From positions 3,613,501 through 3,677,500 of the forward strand of contig NZ_PNCO02000001.1 of the NCBI RefSeq assembly GCF_005886105.2: 64,000 nt of DNA. The letters run 5' to 3'. Numbering within the stretch: position 1 is the stretch's first letter; the number at the start of each line of letters is the position of its first letter. Origin of the DNA: Pseudoalteromonas galatheae (lineage in GTDB: Bacteria; Pseudomonadota; Gammaproteobacteria; Enterobacterales; Alteromonadaceae). Under the pieces are notes generated by a model. The model saw nothing but the letters and a program-made list of their open reading frames with translations, was not told the DNA's origin and did no database searches. Positions 6,995-16,387 of the stretch are shown piece after piece. The position numbers were made by a program, and so were the translations under genes.

Positions 6995-9304
6995 CTATGC
7001 TTTGTGCCCTGCTAACACGCTATATCGTCTGTTTATTTTTTCTAACGACATCGCTAGTGCCTGCAGCGCATTTCTCTCAGATTGGCTCGAGGCATTCAGC
7101 TTAGTCATCGCAGGACGACGTGGACTCGTCCGGTGTGTCGAGTCCAGCTGTGACAACCACTTTTGCGTCGGATAAAGCACATCCCGCTGCAAAATTTCTA
7201 TTCTACTTGCAATTAACGCTAAGCATTTTGGGATCTGTTCACACTTACTGGGCCTTGTAAAAGCATGTTTGCGCTGGCAAAAGAATTGGTAATATTTACC
7301 AATTCCACTATCTATCGCTTTGGTTATTTCATGACGACGACCAAACTTTACCCACGTAAGTTTTTTCCACTGCGCAATGTTAACAGGCGTACTTTCTATA
7401 CTATTCAAGTCACTAGACAACGACCCTTTACCTAGCAAAGTGTGCGCTAACATCTTGTAGTCCAGCGTCTGCAATTCCATCTCCAATTTCTTTAATTGCG
7501 ATAAGTAGTCCAGCTTGTTTGTACTTTGTTGCTTCAGTACTTTTTTATTGAATAACTCAACTTGGTCCAACACGCTGACGCCCTGTTTTACAACCGTGTT
7601 AGCACTACTCAATGACTTGTTATTAAACAGCTCAACCTGATCAAGCACACTGACCCCACGCTTTACCTGCGTTTTACTTGGTGCCAATTGTGACGGGTTA
7701 AAACGCGTCACTTCATCGAGTAACCCCAAACCACGCTTTTCTAGCGTCGTCACCGAGTTCAACTTTTTGTTATTAAAAAGCTCGATATCATCAAGTAGTC
7801 CATGCCCCCGTTTTTCCACGGTTACCGTTGGCTTCAAGCTAGACTTATCGAACCCTCTAACCTCGTCCAATACAGATTTAGGTTTTGATAATTCGACTTT
7901 ACTGAGTAGCGATTTATCAAAATTTTGTACTTGTTGCAGAAAAGGCGCTGGACCTACTTCGCTTGCCTTTGTTTTTAAATCTTTAAGTCGAATTTTGCGT
8001 GACTCTATGTATTCCTGCGCTCGCTCTTTGAGTGACTCAAATTCAGACAAATGCTCGTTACAATAGTCTAGCCAAACAGCCATATCAGTGTTGTCTCTAA
8101 CCGTTGCAAACAATGTGGAGTCGGTTGCATTAACAATAAGGTACGCAGCAACTAATGGGTCTTTAAGGAGGTTATCATCCAAATATGGATGATATTTGTT
8201 GATTTGTAATAAATATCGATTAATTTTACGCGTGTAGTAATACTCTTTTGCCAGTACTGCGATTTTCTGCACGTAAAAAGCCGTGAGCGTCAGCACTTTC
8301 GTTACATTTCCGGGCAATGTGATCCCGGAAATGACGGAAAAACTGTTATCAATTGCTTTGACCAATTGTTTACCCGCTTCGGCCATCGCCAATAAAAACT
8401 GATTGTTAGCAAACGTCGTTAATGCGGTTCTTAATTGATAAGTTTTATTCGCCAGCATCATCGTTTTACTATCTTTAAAACGCTGAGAACAAGCTTTGGC
8501 AGCCATTTTCACCGCTTCAGTGTAGTCTTTCACCGACTTCGCGGCAGATACAATGGCATTGATCCCAGGCACCAAAGCGATACAAATTTCGGCGACTAAA
8601 CTGATCAACAGCTCACGAATGCTCACCCAGCATTCTTTGACGAATAACATAAAGTCTTGCGCTATGCCTTTCAAAAAGTCGATCACGGTTTGCGCAATTT
8701 CCTTTACCCAGTGGTAGCCCTGCTTAACTGCCGTTGCCATGACATTCCCACTTTTAACTTGGCTGACGATTGAGTTAGCAATTCTATGAATTTCAGAGGA
8801 TTCTCGTCGTTGCTCTTCATTATAATTTGACTGTACTTGGCGGTCTTTCTCTTGCTTTTCGCGCTTTGACTGTGTGATGTCTTTCTTTGCCTGCTTGACC
8901 ATGTCTTTTAAGTCATCTTTATACAGAAACTTTGCACGGCTGCCATACAAGATCCTGACACAGTCTCGCTTGGCCTCTTTGGCAAGCAACAGTGAAAAGT
9001 CATCGATATCTTGGTCTTCTTCCTTCGGGAAAAGGAAGTTATGCAAACGCTCAACAGGGAAGTTATTATCAGCCGAGTTACGTAAACTAGAACGCCAGCC
9101 ATCCTGTTTTAAATATTTCTCTTCTTTACTAACCTGCCATAGAAAGTAGGCACTTTTTAGTTCTCTAAAGTTGGCTGGGGTCGCAGATTCTCGATAGGCT
9201 GCGACTTTACTATCAACTTTACGCAACAATTTCCCTCTTGGTGTCAGCCTAATACTCGTGTCATTACGCCATGTATTAAGGATATGAGTGGTGGCAAAGG
9301 GCAT
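6995..9304 (-). CDS. Predicted T6SS effector with six beta-thymosin/WH2-like actin-binding repeats
   Basis: 769 residues from the ATG at 9304, which has GGAG just upstream; an in-frame TTG at 9328 would overlap the previous gene. The N-terminal part (about 450 residues) is not recognised; it is charged and helical with a hydrophobic stretch near residues 215-255. Then come six tandem 25-residue repeats (about 453-601) of the pattern LDxVxxFxxxxL followed by a T/S-x-x-K-rich linker, for example DEVRGFDKSSLKPTVTVEKR. This closely follows thymosin beta-4 (IEKFDKSKLKKTETQEK) and WH2 motifs, which bind actin monomers. The C-terminal 170 residues are unrecognised. Tandem WH2 arrays in bacterial effectors such as VopF/VopL nucleate actin. 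It lies between the adaptor gene and the cyclase gene. Confidence 0.75.
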   Translation of the reverse strand: MPFATTHILNTWRNDTSIRLTPRGKLLRKVDSKVAAYRESATPANFRELKSAYFLWQVSKEEKYLKQDGWRSSLRNSADNNFPVERLHNFLFPKEEDQDIDDFSLLLAKEAKRDCVRILYGSRAKFLYKDDLKDMVKQAKKDITQSKREKQEKDRQVQSNYNEEQRRESSEIHRIANSIVSQVKSGNVMATAVKQGYHWVKEIAQTVIDFLKGIAQDFMLFVKECWVSIRELLISLVAEICIALVPGINAIVSAAKSVKDYTEAVKMAAKACSQRFKDSKTMMLANKTYQLRTALTTFANNQFLLAMAEAGKQLVKAIDNSFSVISGITLPGNVTKVLTLTAFYVQKIAVLAKEYYYTRKINRYLLQINKYHPYLDDNLLKDPLVAAYLIVNATDSTLFATVRDNTDMAVWLDYCNEHLSEFESLKERAQEYIESRKIRLKDLKTKASEVGPAPFLQQVQNFDKSLLSKVELSKPKSVLDEVRGFDKSSLKPTVTVEKRGHGLLDDIELFNNKKLNSVTTLEKRGLGLLDEVTRFNPSQLAPSKTQVKRGVSVLDQVELFNNKSLSSANTVVKQGVSVLDQVELFNKKVLKQQSTNKLDYLSQLKKLEMELQTLDYKMLAHTLLGKGSLSSDLNSIESTPVNIAQWKKLTWVKFGRRHEITKAIDSGIGKYYQFFCQRKHAFTRPSKCEQIPKCLALIASRIEILQRDVLYPTQKWLSQLDSTHRTSPRRPAMTKLNASSQSERNALQALAMSLEKINRRYSVLAGHKA
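7502..7948 (-). repeat. Six in-frame 75-bp repeats encoding thymosin/WH2-like motifs
   Basis: Six consecutive 25-codon units. Their cores read FLQQVQNFDKSLL, VLDEVRGFDKSSL, LLDDIELFNNKKL, LLDEVTRFNPSQL, VLDQVELFNNKSL and VLDQVELFNKKVL. The exact period with sequence drift indicates old tandem duplication under protein-level constraint; units 5 and 6 are the most alike. Confidence 0.85.
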
Positions 9305-9320
9305 GTGCGCTCCAAGATTA

Positions 9321-9821
9321 TTAATCAATCATAGATAATAATATTGCAGCATTGATAGCATGGCCAACCATATTTTCGGGTGGTAGTACCACAGGTAACT
9401 CAGGCGCAACTATTGAACCTGTTCCCGACCAAAAGACAGAGTAAGCTAACCAACCAAACGCGTTGTCTAACCCCACCCGCTCAGCGAGCTGTTGTGCACG
9501 AATACGCAAAGTTTCACTAGGTGATTGCAACCAACTCTCAACACAGCTCAATACCTTGAGTTCATCATCTGCTTTCCCCCCAGAGGCCTTCACGACTTGA
9601 AGCCCCCATCGGATCGCATTCATTACCGCTAAGCCATGCGCAACGAGTTGAATTGCATCTCGCTCAAGGTCAGCTTTTAGTAAAGCCGATACCGCCTGCC
9701 GTGGGGTTAATGTGGGTTCCAGTAACTTGCTTGCTTCTTCAGAAGCCTGATATCGACTGATAATAGTCGCAATCGATGCTTGCTTGAGTTGCCCTAGCAC
9801 TTGCTCGTTAATTCTCGTCAT
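9321..9821 (-). CDS. T6SS-associated protein, probable effector adaptor/chaperone (DUF6931-like)
   Basis: 166 residues from the ATG at 9821 (a TTG lies just before it). It is mostly alpha-helical with no signal peptide or transmembrane segment. It has a central segment AVMNAIRWGLQ and a hydrophobic C-terminal half with a P-rich loop (PELPVVLPPEN). I think it belongs to the DUF6931 family often coded next to vgrG, but this is from memory and not certain. It sits directly between vgrG (8-base gap) and the WH2-repeat gene, the usual slot for an adaptor that loads cargo on VgrG. Confidence 0.5.
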   Translation of the reverse strand: MTRINEQVLGQLKQASIATIISRYQASEEASKLLEPTLTPRQAVSALLKADLERDAIQLVAHGLAVMNAIRWGLQVVKASGGKADDELKVLSCVESWLQSPSETLRIRAQQLAERVGLDNAFGWLAYSVFWSGTGSIVAPELPVVLPPENMVGHAINAAILLSMID

Positions 9822-9829
9822 CAATATAC

Positions 9830-11842
9830 TCAGTTAATTTTGACCAATGCGCCGCTGATCTCAGCCATTGCCGTACCACTCAATTTGGCCATCGCCGTTG
9901 AGGTGACTTGTGCACCCGCCGTTCCCTCTAACTTAGCAATCGCGGTCGATTTTACGTTAACACCTGCCGTACCCTCTAAGTTTGCCTGCGCGGTTGCTTT
10001 AAGATCTAAATTTGCTGTCGCACTAATTTTGGTGGATGCTTGGCTTGAGGTTGTCAGATTCATGGCTGATATTTTTGTATCTTGAGACGATTTAAGCTCA
10101 ATGGCAGAACCTTCTATCTTGATACCAGAACTTGAAATAGTAATTTTATTACTGCCCACTTTCAGCTCAATCTCGGTGTCCCCTTCAAGCGCAATTTTAT
10201 CTGCTTTTAAGCTGTAATTTTTGGTCACCGAGACAGTTTGTGATTCTTCAACTGTCGTTGTCTGGTTTTTCTTAACCGTTAAACTATCGTCCGCGTTGAT
10301 TAAACTCGTGGCATTGTTGGCAACCGTAATGGAGAGATCTTTACCTGATGTAATAGAAAGCAGCTCTTCGCCTTTTTTATCATCAAAACAAATTTCATGC
10401 GCGGTATCATCAGCCAAACCTGTTTTGATACTCGACTGTGTCGCATCTTTTTGTGGATAGAGTGGTTTAGTATTGCTGTTAAACACACTACCAATAACGA
10501 TTGGCTGATCAATGTCACCGTTTATAAAATCTACGATAACCTCATCGCCTATGCGCGGAATAAATTGCATCGCCGCTTTACTGCCCGCGGTTTGCTGCAT
10601 CACACGTAAATAACAACTAGTTGATTTTTCGTCTGTGGTATCCCAGTAGAAATGTACTTTGACTCGGCCATCCGTGTCTTGATTGATTTCGCCTTTGCTA
10701 TCTAATGAACCACTTTCGGTTACCACCACCGCTGACGTAATACCCCGTGCCAACGGTTTTTTGGGGTAAGGTGGCGTTAGCGGAAGCGCCTCATCGCGAC
10801 ACTGAACCACACAGCGATAGCTCGCGCTTTGGCTTGATTGCTGCACATCAATGTGATGGTTAACCGCCAATACATTATAGTCACCCTCTAGTTGACTATT
10901 AACGTGGGTCGCCACGGTAAGCTTATTGCCCACCACCACCACGTTTGCATCCGTCTCCATCTCGATATCACCACCGCAGGCTTGCTCTGCGCTATTAAGT
11001 TGAGCCGCAAGCGTGCTGACATCACTAAAGTCATTACTATCACTATTTAACGCTACATGCTCAAAGTTATTTGAGGTTATCGTCGTCACACTCGAATTAG
11101 AAAGCTGGCTTTTGGCGGATTCTACTTTCGTTTTCGTATAGTTATAACCTGCCAATGACAGAGATTTTTTAACCAGCTTTTGCTGTGGTTCAAAGCGCTG
11201 TAGCAGCAAGTTTTTTGCCGTTTTAACCTGCGCATGATCAAATTTAGCTTGGCTATTGCTATCGAGTGGCGAACTTGCACTATGAACCTGCAAGGTGTGC
11301 TTGCCACTATCTTGAGAGAAATAAAAGATAACTCCAGATTGCGACATTAAACGCGTCACAAACTCCAAGTCGGTTTCATCATATTGAGTACAGTATTCCA
11401 ATTTAGCGGTTGGCATAGTGCCAAACTGGTACATCCCTTTAAACCCTGCTGTATCGAAAATATCAGACAAAATGTCTTTTGCTGACTGAGCTTGATAGAT
11501 CCGATAGGTGCGATTAAAACTAAGCAACCATAACCAAGATTTCAACGTTAGCTTAAAGCGACGAAGCGCATCGGCACGGCTATCAAGCTCATTAATTTCA
11601 ACGACATAAGCCTGATATTCAAGTAAGTTATTGGGTCGTCCAGCAACATCTTGATACCAGTTTAAGGTCATAGTGTCCCCTAACGTATCTGAGATATCAT
11701 CGCCGTCAGTGACTAACTCAATTTCTGCAGAGACACCTTTATCTACTGCATCACTAATATCGCAATAGTTCAGGCGATAAGCTTTGCCGCTACTTGTCTT
11801 AGCAACTAAGTAGCTAACTTCACCTGCAATATAAGTTTCCAT
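9830..11842 (-). CDS. tssI: Type VI secretion tip protein VgrG (TssI)
   Basis: 670 residues from the ATG at 11842, preceded by AAGGTG; a GTG at 11848 is less likely. The N-terminal gp27-like part is followed by the gp5-like OB fold (DGRVKVHFYWD then FIPRIGDEVIVDFINGD) and a C-terminal beta-helix of short S/T/A/K repeats. There is no fused toxin domain: the protein ends in a degenerate KLEGTAG/KVTSTA-type repeat and SGALVKIN. It trimerises to form the spike under the PAAR tip. It is followed by the adaptor-like gene and the two cargo genes, so it probably carries them non-covalently. Confidence 0.95.
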   Translation of the reverse strand: METYIAGEVSYLVAKTSSGKAYRLNYCDISDAVDKGVSAEIELVTDGDDISDTLGDTMTLNWYQDVAGRPNNLLEYQAYVVEINELDSRADALRRFKLTLKSWLWLLSFNRTYRIYQAQSAKDILSDIFDTAGFKGMYQFGTMPTAKLEYCTQYDETDLEFVTRLMSQSGVIFYFSQDSGKHTLQVHSASSPLDSNSQAKFDHAQVKTAKNLLLQRFEPQQKLVKKSLSLAGYNYTKTKVESAKSQLSNSSVTTITSNNFEHVALNSDSNDFSDVSTLAAQLNSAEQACGGDIEMETDANVVVVGNKLTVATHVNSQLEGDYNVLAVNHHIDVQQSSQSASYRCVVQCRDEALPLTPPYPKKPLARGITSAVVVTESGSLDSKGEINQDTDGRVKVHFYWDTTDEKSTSCYLRVMQQTAGSKAAMQFIPRIGDEVIVDFINGDIDQPIVIGSVFNSNTKPLYPQKDATQSSIKTGLADDTAHEICFDDKKGEELLSITSGKDLSITVANNATSLINADDSLTVKKNQTTTVEESQTVSVTKNYSLKADKIALEGDTEIELKVGSNKITISSSGIKIEGSAIELKSSQDTKISAMNLTTSSQASTKISATANLDLKATAQANLEGTAGVNVKSTAIAKLEGTAGAQVTSTAMAKLSGTAMAEISGALVKIN

Positions 11843-11868
11843 GTTCACACCTTAATCGACGGGTAATA

Positions 11869-14800
11869 TCACTGCAAAACGGTATCGGGTACGAATAACC
11901 GAGAGAAAAACTCTGGGTTTAGCAAACTCGCCTCATCGCCTGCGCCCTTCATGCTCAACACGACAGCTGCACCTTGTTTGTTGCTCACCTCAACCGTATC
12001 TCGCCCACTTTGTTGTTGGTAACGCTCAACCAAGCGCATGGGTGACCAGACGCCCTCCAGTGTATGCGTCATTTTTTGATTGCTCAGGTCAGTTAACACC
12101 AGCTCTAGTGATTGCTCTGTAAAATCTGTCGGCCAGCTAAACTGAGTTTCAACCAAAGGACCATGGGTATAGGTTAGTTTTCGCTCACCAACACGCAATG
12201 TAAATTCACTCAAGGCTGCAGACATTGACTTTGGCGCAATCACTATATTCAGCTTAAGGTTGCCATCTTGGCCATAAAGTTCTCGCTGAAGCTTGCCGTA
12301 AGTGGATAAAAATGTTGTGACTGCAGGTGATAATGAAAGCGCAGCCTGACGACCAAATACCGGAAATTGTAGCGTGCCATCAACCGAAACAAATTGCCCT
12401 AAGATCTGCTCCTCAAAATTACTGATTGAACTATTGGGCGCAAAAAATGCGGCCAGTGCGCTGAGTTTAAGGTCTTCGCCAGATTTATGAAATGGGTAGT
12501 AAACCGCAACATTTTTACGGTAAGGCGCTACCACGTCTTGCTGCCACTTTTCTTGTAAGTACTCTGATGTTTTGCGCTTTACATGCGTTGCAGTTTCACG
12601 CAATACCAAATCTACCAGCTCCGCCATTAAAGGCTCATCGTAACGGGTTAACCACAGCCCTGAAAAGGCCTTGAAGTTATTAGGGTCTTGTAGCTGTTGA
12701 AAATAGCTTAGCCCGGGGATCACAGTGCTATCCGCCTGTGTTTTCCAATCCTTCAGCGCTTTTAGCTGTGCCACAAACGCTTGATACTGCTTTGATAAAC
12801 TTTCAGCGCTTTGCACTAGGATTGGACTATCAGAGAATGCTTGACGGATTTTACCCGCAATTTCGTTAAACTCTTTTGCCCGCTCGATTTCCAATAACTG
12901 TTGCTTATTTAAGCTCTGATTAGCTTTATCAATTAGTTGCTGCGCTTTTTGTGCTTTGGCTGCGACCTTCTTCGGGGCATTAGCGGCAATTGCATCAGCC
13001 TTTTCAAAACTCGGCACTTCCACTTGCGGCAGATAGATATAGGCTCGAAGTGTAGTATATAGCTGCAACAGAGGTGATTGCTCACTTTCGGTTAACTCAG
13101 AAAGCAATACCTCTAGCGACAGTTCTGGAGCAAGGTGGATCCCCGAGTAGTACTGTCTCCAAAAGCTGATATAGTCATTAATATAGCTAAACTTTATATA
13201 GTTACCGATGCGAGTTAGTTCGCGCTTGGATGGCGTGGTTTGAAATAACCCATGATTGTCTTGCACTAGCTTCTGCATAAACGCAGACTCCGGCAAAAAC
13301 GATAGCTGTTGCAGTGCTTTAGGCGTAAACAACTCGGGAACCAAAAACTGTGTTTTAGCTCGAGTGATCCCAAATAAACTCACATGATCGCTATGTTTGG
13401 CGAGTAGTGTTGGTCTGATATCAATCAGCTTTGCAAATTCAGGAAGCTGCTTAACGCACTCATACATCAATTGGTTTGTATCTTGCAGCGCTAATTGGTT
13501 ATCAACTAAAGCCAACAACTCTTCATTAATATCGATTTTGTTATAGCCGAGGAAATACAGATCATCAACGAGACTTGATACTACTTGAACTTGAGACTCA
13601 TCAAGTAAAGCGCTCTGGGTGAGTGATTCCGCCAAATGTTTTTTAACCAACCTTTTATTTTCACCTAACGCAAACGACTGATAGATATCCTTTACATTGA
13701 TGACATTGAGATAGTCTTCAAGCTCCAAATAAACAAACAACTCCTGCTCAAGATATTTGCTGATTGTGGGCTCTAACGTGGTAGCTAGTTGTTGCTGGTA
13801 TAACGAACGATAATGCTCTTCACGGTCAATAGAGGCAAGAATTGGTAGCGCGTACCAAGGTTGGCTTTCCTTTTCCTCGGTAAATTGACTATAACCAGAC
13901 TGCAGCAATGCCAATGGTTCAATCAATGAACTTAGTTCATCAAAGCTGATGGCACTTTTATTCAAAATATACTTATAGTCTTGATGTAACTTGCTAAATT
14001 CTTGGTGTAATGACTGGTTATAGACGTAAGCCTGCCAGCCTACCCAAGCTGCTCCAGCGAGTAGACCTGCACCTGTGCAAAGCATTAAAAACTGTCTAAC
14101 GCTATGACGCCAAATCTTCCACCTATTTACAGGTGCTAAGTGTGCCAACGGCAAAACCTGATTTGTGAATGTCTTGGTGATCTCTGCTTTAGGTTTTAGC
14201 GTAGTTTCAGCAACAACGGGCAAAAGGGATTGATTCACTTCAATTAACGTATGTGCCGTTGCAAGGTTTACCCGCTGCTCTGCATTTTCAGATTCAACTA
14301 AGTGGAAGCTCTCAATTTTATACGGCAGTACCTGACCATTAAAGTCGGCCAGCTCGTCGATAAAGTGCGCAACGGCAAGCTTTAAATATTGCAGCTGCAT
14401 CGGCCCCAGCAGCTGTTTGCGTTTGAACTCATCATCTAGCTGCAGCGAGACTTGTTGTAGATTATTGGCAAATAGCTTCTTAAATAGTAAGTCGTATGCT
14501 TCATTGAGCGCATGAGAGGATTGTAATCCCTGCTCAGAGAAGTAAATGGACAGATCAGCAAGCTCGACCCGCTCATTCAAGCTTTCAGCTATCCCATCTA
14601 ACTTGTTAATTCCACATAGAAATAAGTGTGCGGGAACGGGATAGCCACTACGCAGATAAATAGATTCGAGCCGCGCTTTAAAGTCTGCAATAAACTCTTG
14701 CTTAGCCTTTTGCGAACGCTGGATAACACTAAATGCGTCGCTTAATAACAGTACCCCGTTCAACGGCTGTTTTGCGCGAATAAAGCTCAGCCAAGCTAAG

Positions 14801-15231
14801 AAGTGCTGCTGATCTTCAACCTTTGCTTTTACATGCCAAATCAACGCCCCTTGAACGTGATAAACCGCTATATTTGGTGGCATACCATTGAGTTTAACGC
14901 GATTAAATTGCGCGAACGAATCACTGGTATTGCCCTCTGAAATCACCAAATACCATGCGGTTTTATAAACATTGCTGCTCAGTTTCAGTTTTTTTGCGAT
15001 GCGCTTGTATAGGGTAGAGTATTGCTTAAAGAAGTTTCTTCTTTGATATTTGCCGATAACAAAACGATTGATACTAGGCACATACACCACCAGCACACCA
15101 ACCAGAGCCAGCAGTCCGCTCAGCCAATACCAATGTGTTGCTAACGCTAGCGAAAAAGTAAGTACTAAAAGTAGTACAGCCAATAAGACGAAGGATGCAC
15201 CGATCCATAGGCGAACTAACGGAGTCTTCAC
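11869..15231 (-). CDS. tssM: T6SS membrane complex protein TssM (IcmF/VasK)
   Basis: 1120 residues with a GTG start whose codon overlaps the tssL stop (GTGA) and an AGGAG site. Two transmembrane helices lie at about 8-30 and 34-54 and a third at 380-400, followed by a long periplasmic part, the usual TssM topology. The place where many TssM proteins carry a Walker A loop (after AWYLVI at 92-97) reads SEGNTSDSF, with no GxxxxGK[ST], so ATP binding is not expected. It forms the inner-membrane channel complex with TssL and TssJ. Confidence 0.94.
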   Translation of the reverse strand: MKTPLVRLWIGASFVLLAVLLLVLTFSLALATHWYWLSGLLALVGVLVVYVPSINRFVIGKYQRRNFFKQYSTLYKRIAKKLKLSSNVYKTAWYLVISEGNTSDSFAQFNRVKLNGMPPNIAVYHVQGALIWHVKAKVEDQQHFLAWLSFIRAKQPLNGVLLLSDAFSVIQRSQKAKQEFIADFKARLESIYLRSGYPVPAHLFLCGINKLDGIAESLNERVELADLSIYFSEQGLQSSHALNEAYDLLFKKLFANNLQQVSLQLDDEFKRKQLLGPMQLQYLKLAVAHFIDELADFNGQVLPYKIESFHLVESENAEQRVNLATAHTLIEVNQSLLPVVAETTLKPKAEITKTFTNQVLPLAHLAPVNRWKIWRHSVRQFLMLCTGAGLLAGAAWVGWQAYVYNQSLHQEFSKLHQDYKYILNKSAISFDELSSLIEPLALLQSGYSQFTEEKESQPWYALPILASIDREEHYRSLYQQQLATTLEPTISKYLEQELFVYLELEDYLNVINVKDIYQSFALGENKRLVKKHLAESLTQSALLDESQVQVVSSLVDDLYFLGYNKIDINEELLALVDNQLALQDTNQLMYECVKQLPEFAKLIDIRPTLLAKHSDHVSLFGITRAKTQFLVPELFTPKALQQLSFLPESAFMQKLVQDNHGLFQTTPSKRELTRIGNYIKFSYINDYISFWRQYYSGIHLAPELSLEVLLSELTESEQSPLLQLYTTLRAYIYLPQVEVPSFEKADAIAANAPKKVAAKAQKAQQLIDKANQSLNKQQLLEIERAKEFNEIAGKIRQAFSDSPILVQSAESLSKQYQAFVAQLKALKDWKTQADSTVIPGLSYFQQLQDPNNFKAFSGLWLTRYDEPLMAELVDLVLRETATHVKRKTSEYLQEKWQQDVVAPYRKNVAVYYPFHKSGEDLKLSALAAFFAPNSSISNFEEQILGQFVSVDGTLQFPVFGRQAALSLSPAVTTFLSTYGKLQRELYGQDGNLKLNIVIAPKSMSAALSEFTLRVGERKLTYTHGPLVETQFSWPTDFTEQSLELVLTDLSNQKMTHTLEGVWSPMRLVERYQQQSGRDTVEVSNKQGAAVVLSMKGAGDEASLLNPEFFSRLFVPDTVLQ

Positions 15232-16385
15232 TGATACTCCTTGATATAAGGTGAAATGTTACAGCTTTGCACAAAAAACTGACTAACCGCTTTGGCCTGC
15301 GTAAAACCTGTTGCAATAAAACCTACAAACTGGCTATCGCCCACTTCCTCAATAACGAGTGGATAGCGGCTATTATCACATTTTTGTTTAAGACTTTGTG
15401 CACGTGCCATATTGTTAAAAGCACCAATTTGCACCAAGTACAATGTCATAGGTTCTTCGGTGATAACCGGGGCAACTGCGGGCGCTTTAGGTTGCTCAAT
15501 TGTCTGTGGTTGCGCAGTTGGTTTCGCTGTTTCTAATGCATGCATTTGCTCACTTTCGTAAAATCTTGCATTTTCAATAAACATTTTCTTCGGTTGCAAC
15601 TGCTGGATATGCTGAAAAGTATCTCCCGCCATTTCTTTGTACTCTTGGTTTTGGCGCTCATAAATCTCACCGAAATACTGGTTATAAATAAATAAACCCA
15701 CCACTAAAAGCACCGTAAACGCTAACCAAAAACTCAATGGTGAAATACCAGTAAATAGCCCTAGGTTACGAGATGACTTTCTGGGAGCCGTTGTTGTATT
15801 CGTATCAAGCTTCAACTTGAATGCCCCAAGCTCAGTTAATGCAAAACTGATCTCGGCGGTTAACTTTTTCAACTCAGTCACATGACCTGTGTGATATTTC
15901 CCTTTAAAGCCAAGCTGTAGAATGAGATAGCAAATCTTTAATAACGCTAAGTGCCTCTTAGGAAACTCCATCAATTGAAATACTAAGCTAAAAAAGGTGT
16001 CTCCACTGTTGCGAATACCAAATAATTGACTCACTAAGGTCTTGTTTTGCCACTGTGTCGTATCCAACTGACAACCATAGCTTATCCTTTCGTCAAAGAA
16101 TGCCGCCCAAATAAAGCACAACTTATCCAGTAGCGCTGGTGATATAGCTCGCTCCCGACCTCGTTGTTTAATGCTCTTGAGCTCGGTAATGAGGTTAGCT
16201 CTGAAATTTTCCAGCGCGGCGATATCTTCCAATGAAGAAACGGACTCAACCATCGCAAGAAGCGGCAGGCTTAGTTGTAATAACGCCTCTTCCTGCCAAC
16301 TAAATTCCGTTAGCAAGTCCTTTAGCGCTGCATTTTTCTCATCAACAAGTGAGAATTGGTTAACCGTATAACTGGCTGCACTCAT
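15228..16385 (-). CDS. tssL: T6SS membrane complex protein TssL (DotU) with C-terminal SPOR-like domain
   Basis: 385 residues. The cytoplasmic DotU domain covers about 30-190, with the hook-like helical bundle motif FIWAAFFDERISYG, and a single transmembrane helix spans about 217-237. After a P/A/Q-rich linker, residues about 313-382 (LYLVQIGAFNNMARA...) match a SPOR domain, which binds denuded peptidoglycan glycans. Extended TssL proteins more often carry an OmpA-type peptidoglycan domain. It anchors the complex and recruits the baseplate through TssK. Confidence 0.92.
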   Translation of the reverse strand: MSAASYTVNQFSLVDEKNAALKDLLTEFSWQEEALLQLSLPLLAMVESVSSLEDIAALENFRANLITELKSIKQRGRERAISPALLDKLCFIWAAFFDERISYGCQLDTTQWQNKTLVSQLFGIRNSGDTFFSLVFQLMEFPKRHLALLKICYLILQLGFKGKYHTGHVTELKKLTAEISFALTELGAFKLKLDTNTTTAPRKSSRNLGLFTGISPLSFWLAFTVLLVVGLFIYNQYFGEIYERQNQEYKEMAGDTFQHIQQLQPKKMFIENARFYESEQMHALETAKPTAQPQTIEQPKAPAVAPVITEEPMTLYLVQIGAFNNMARAQSLKQKCDNSRYPLVIEEVGDSQFVGFIATGFTQAKAVSQFFVQSCNISPYIKEYQ

Positions 16386-16387
16386 AG

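Noticed and set aside
8874..9149. Plus-strand open frames inside the WH2-repeat gene
   Set aside because: They are antisense shadows without ribosome-binding sites; the minus-strand protein carries the clear repeats.
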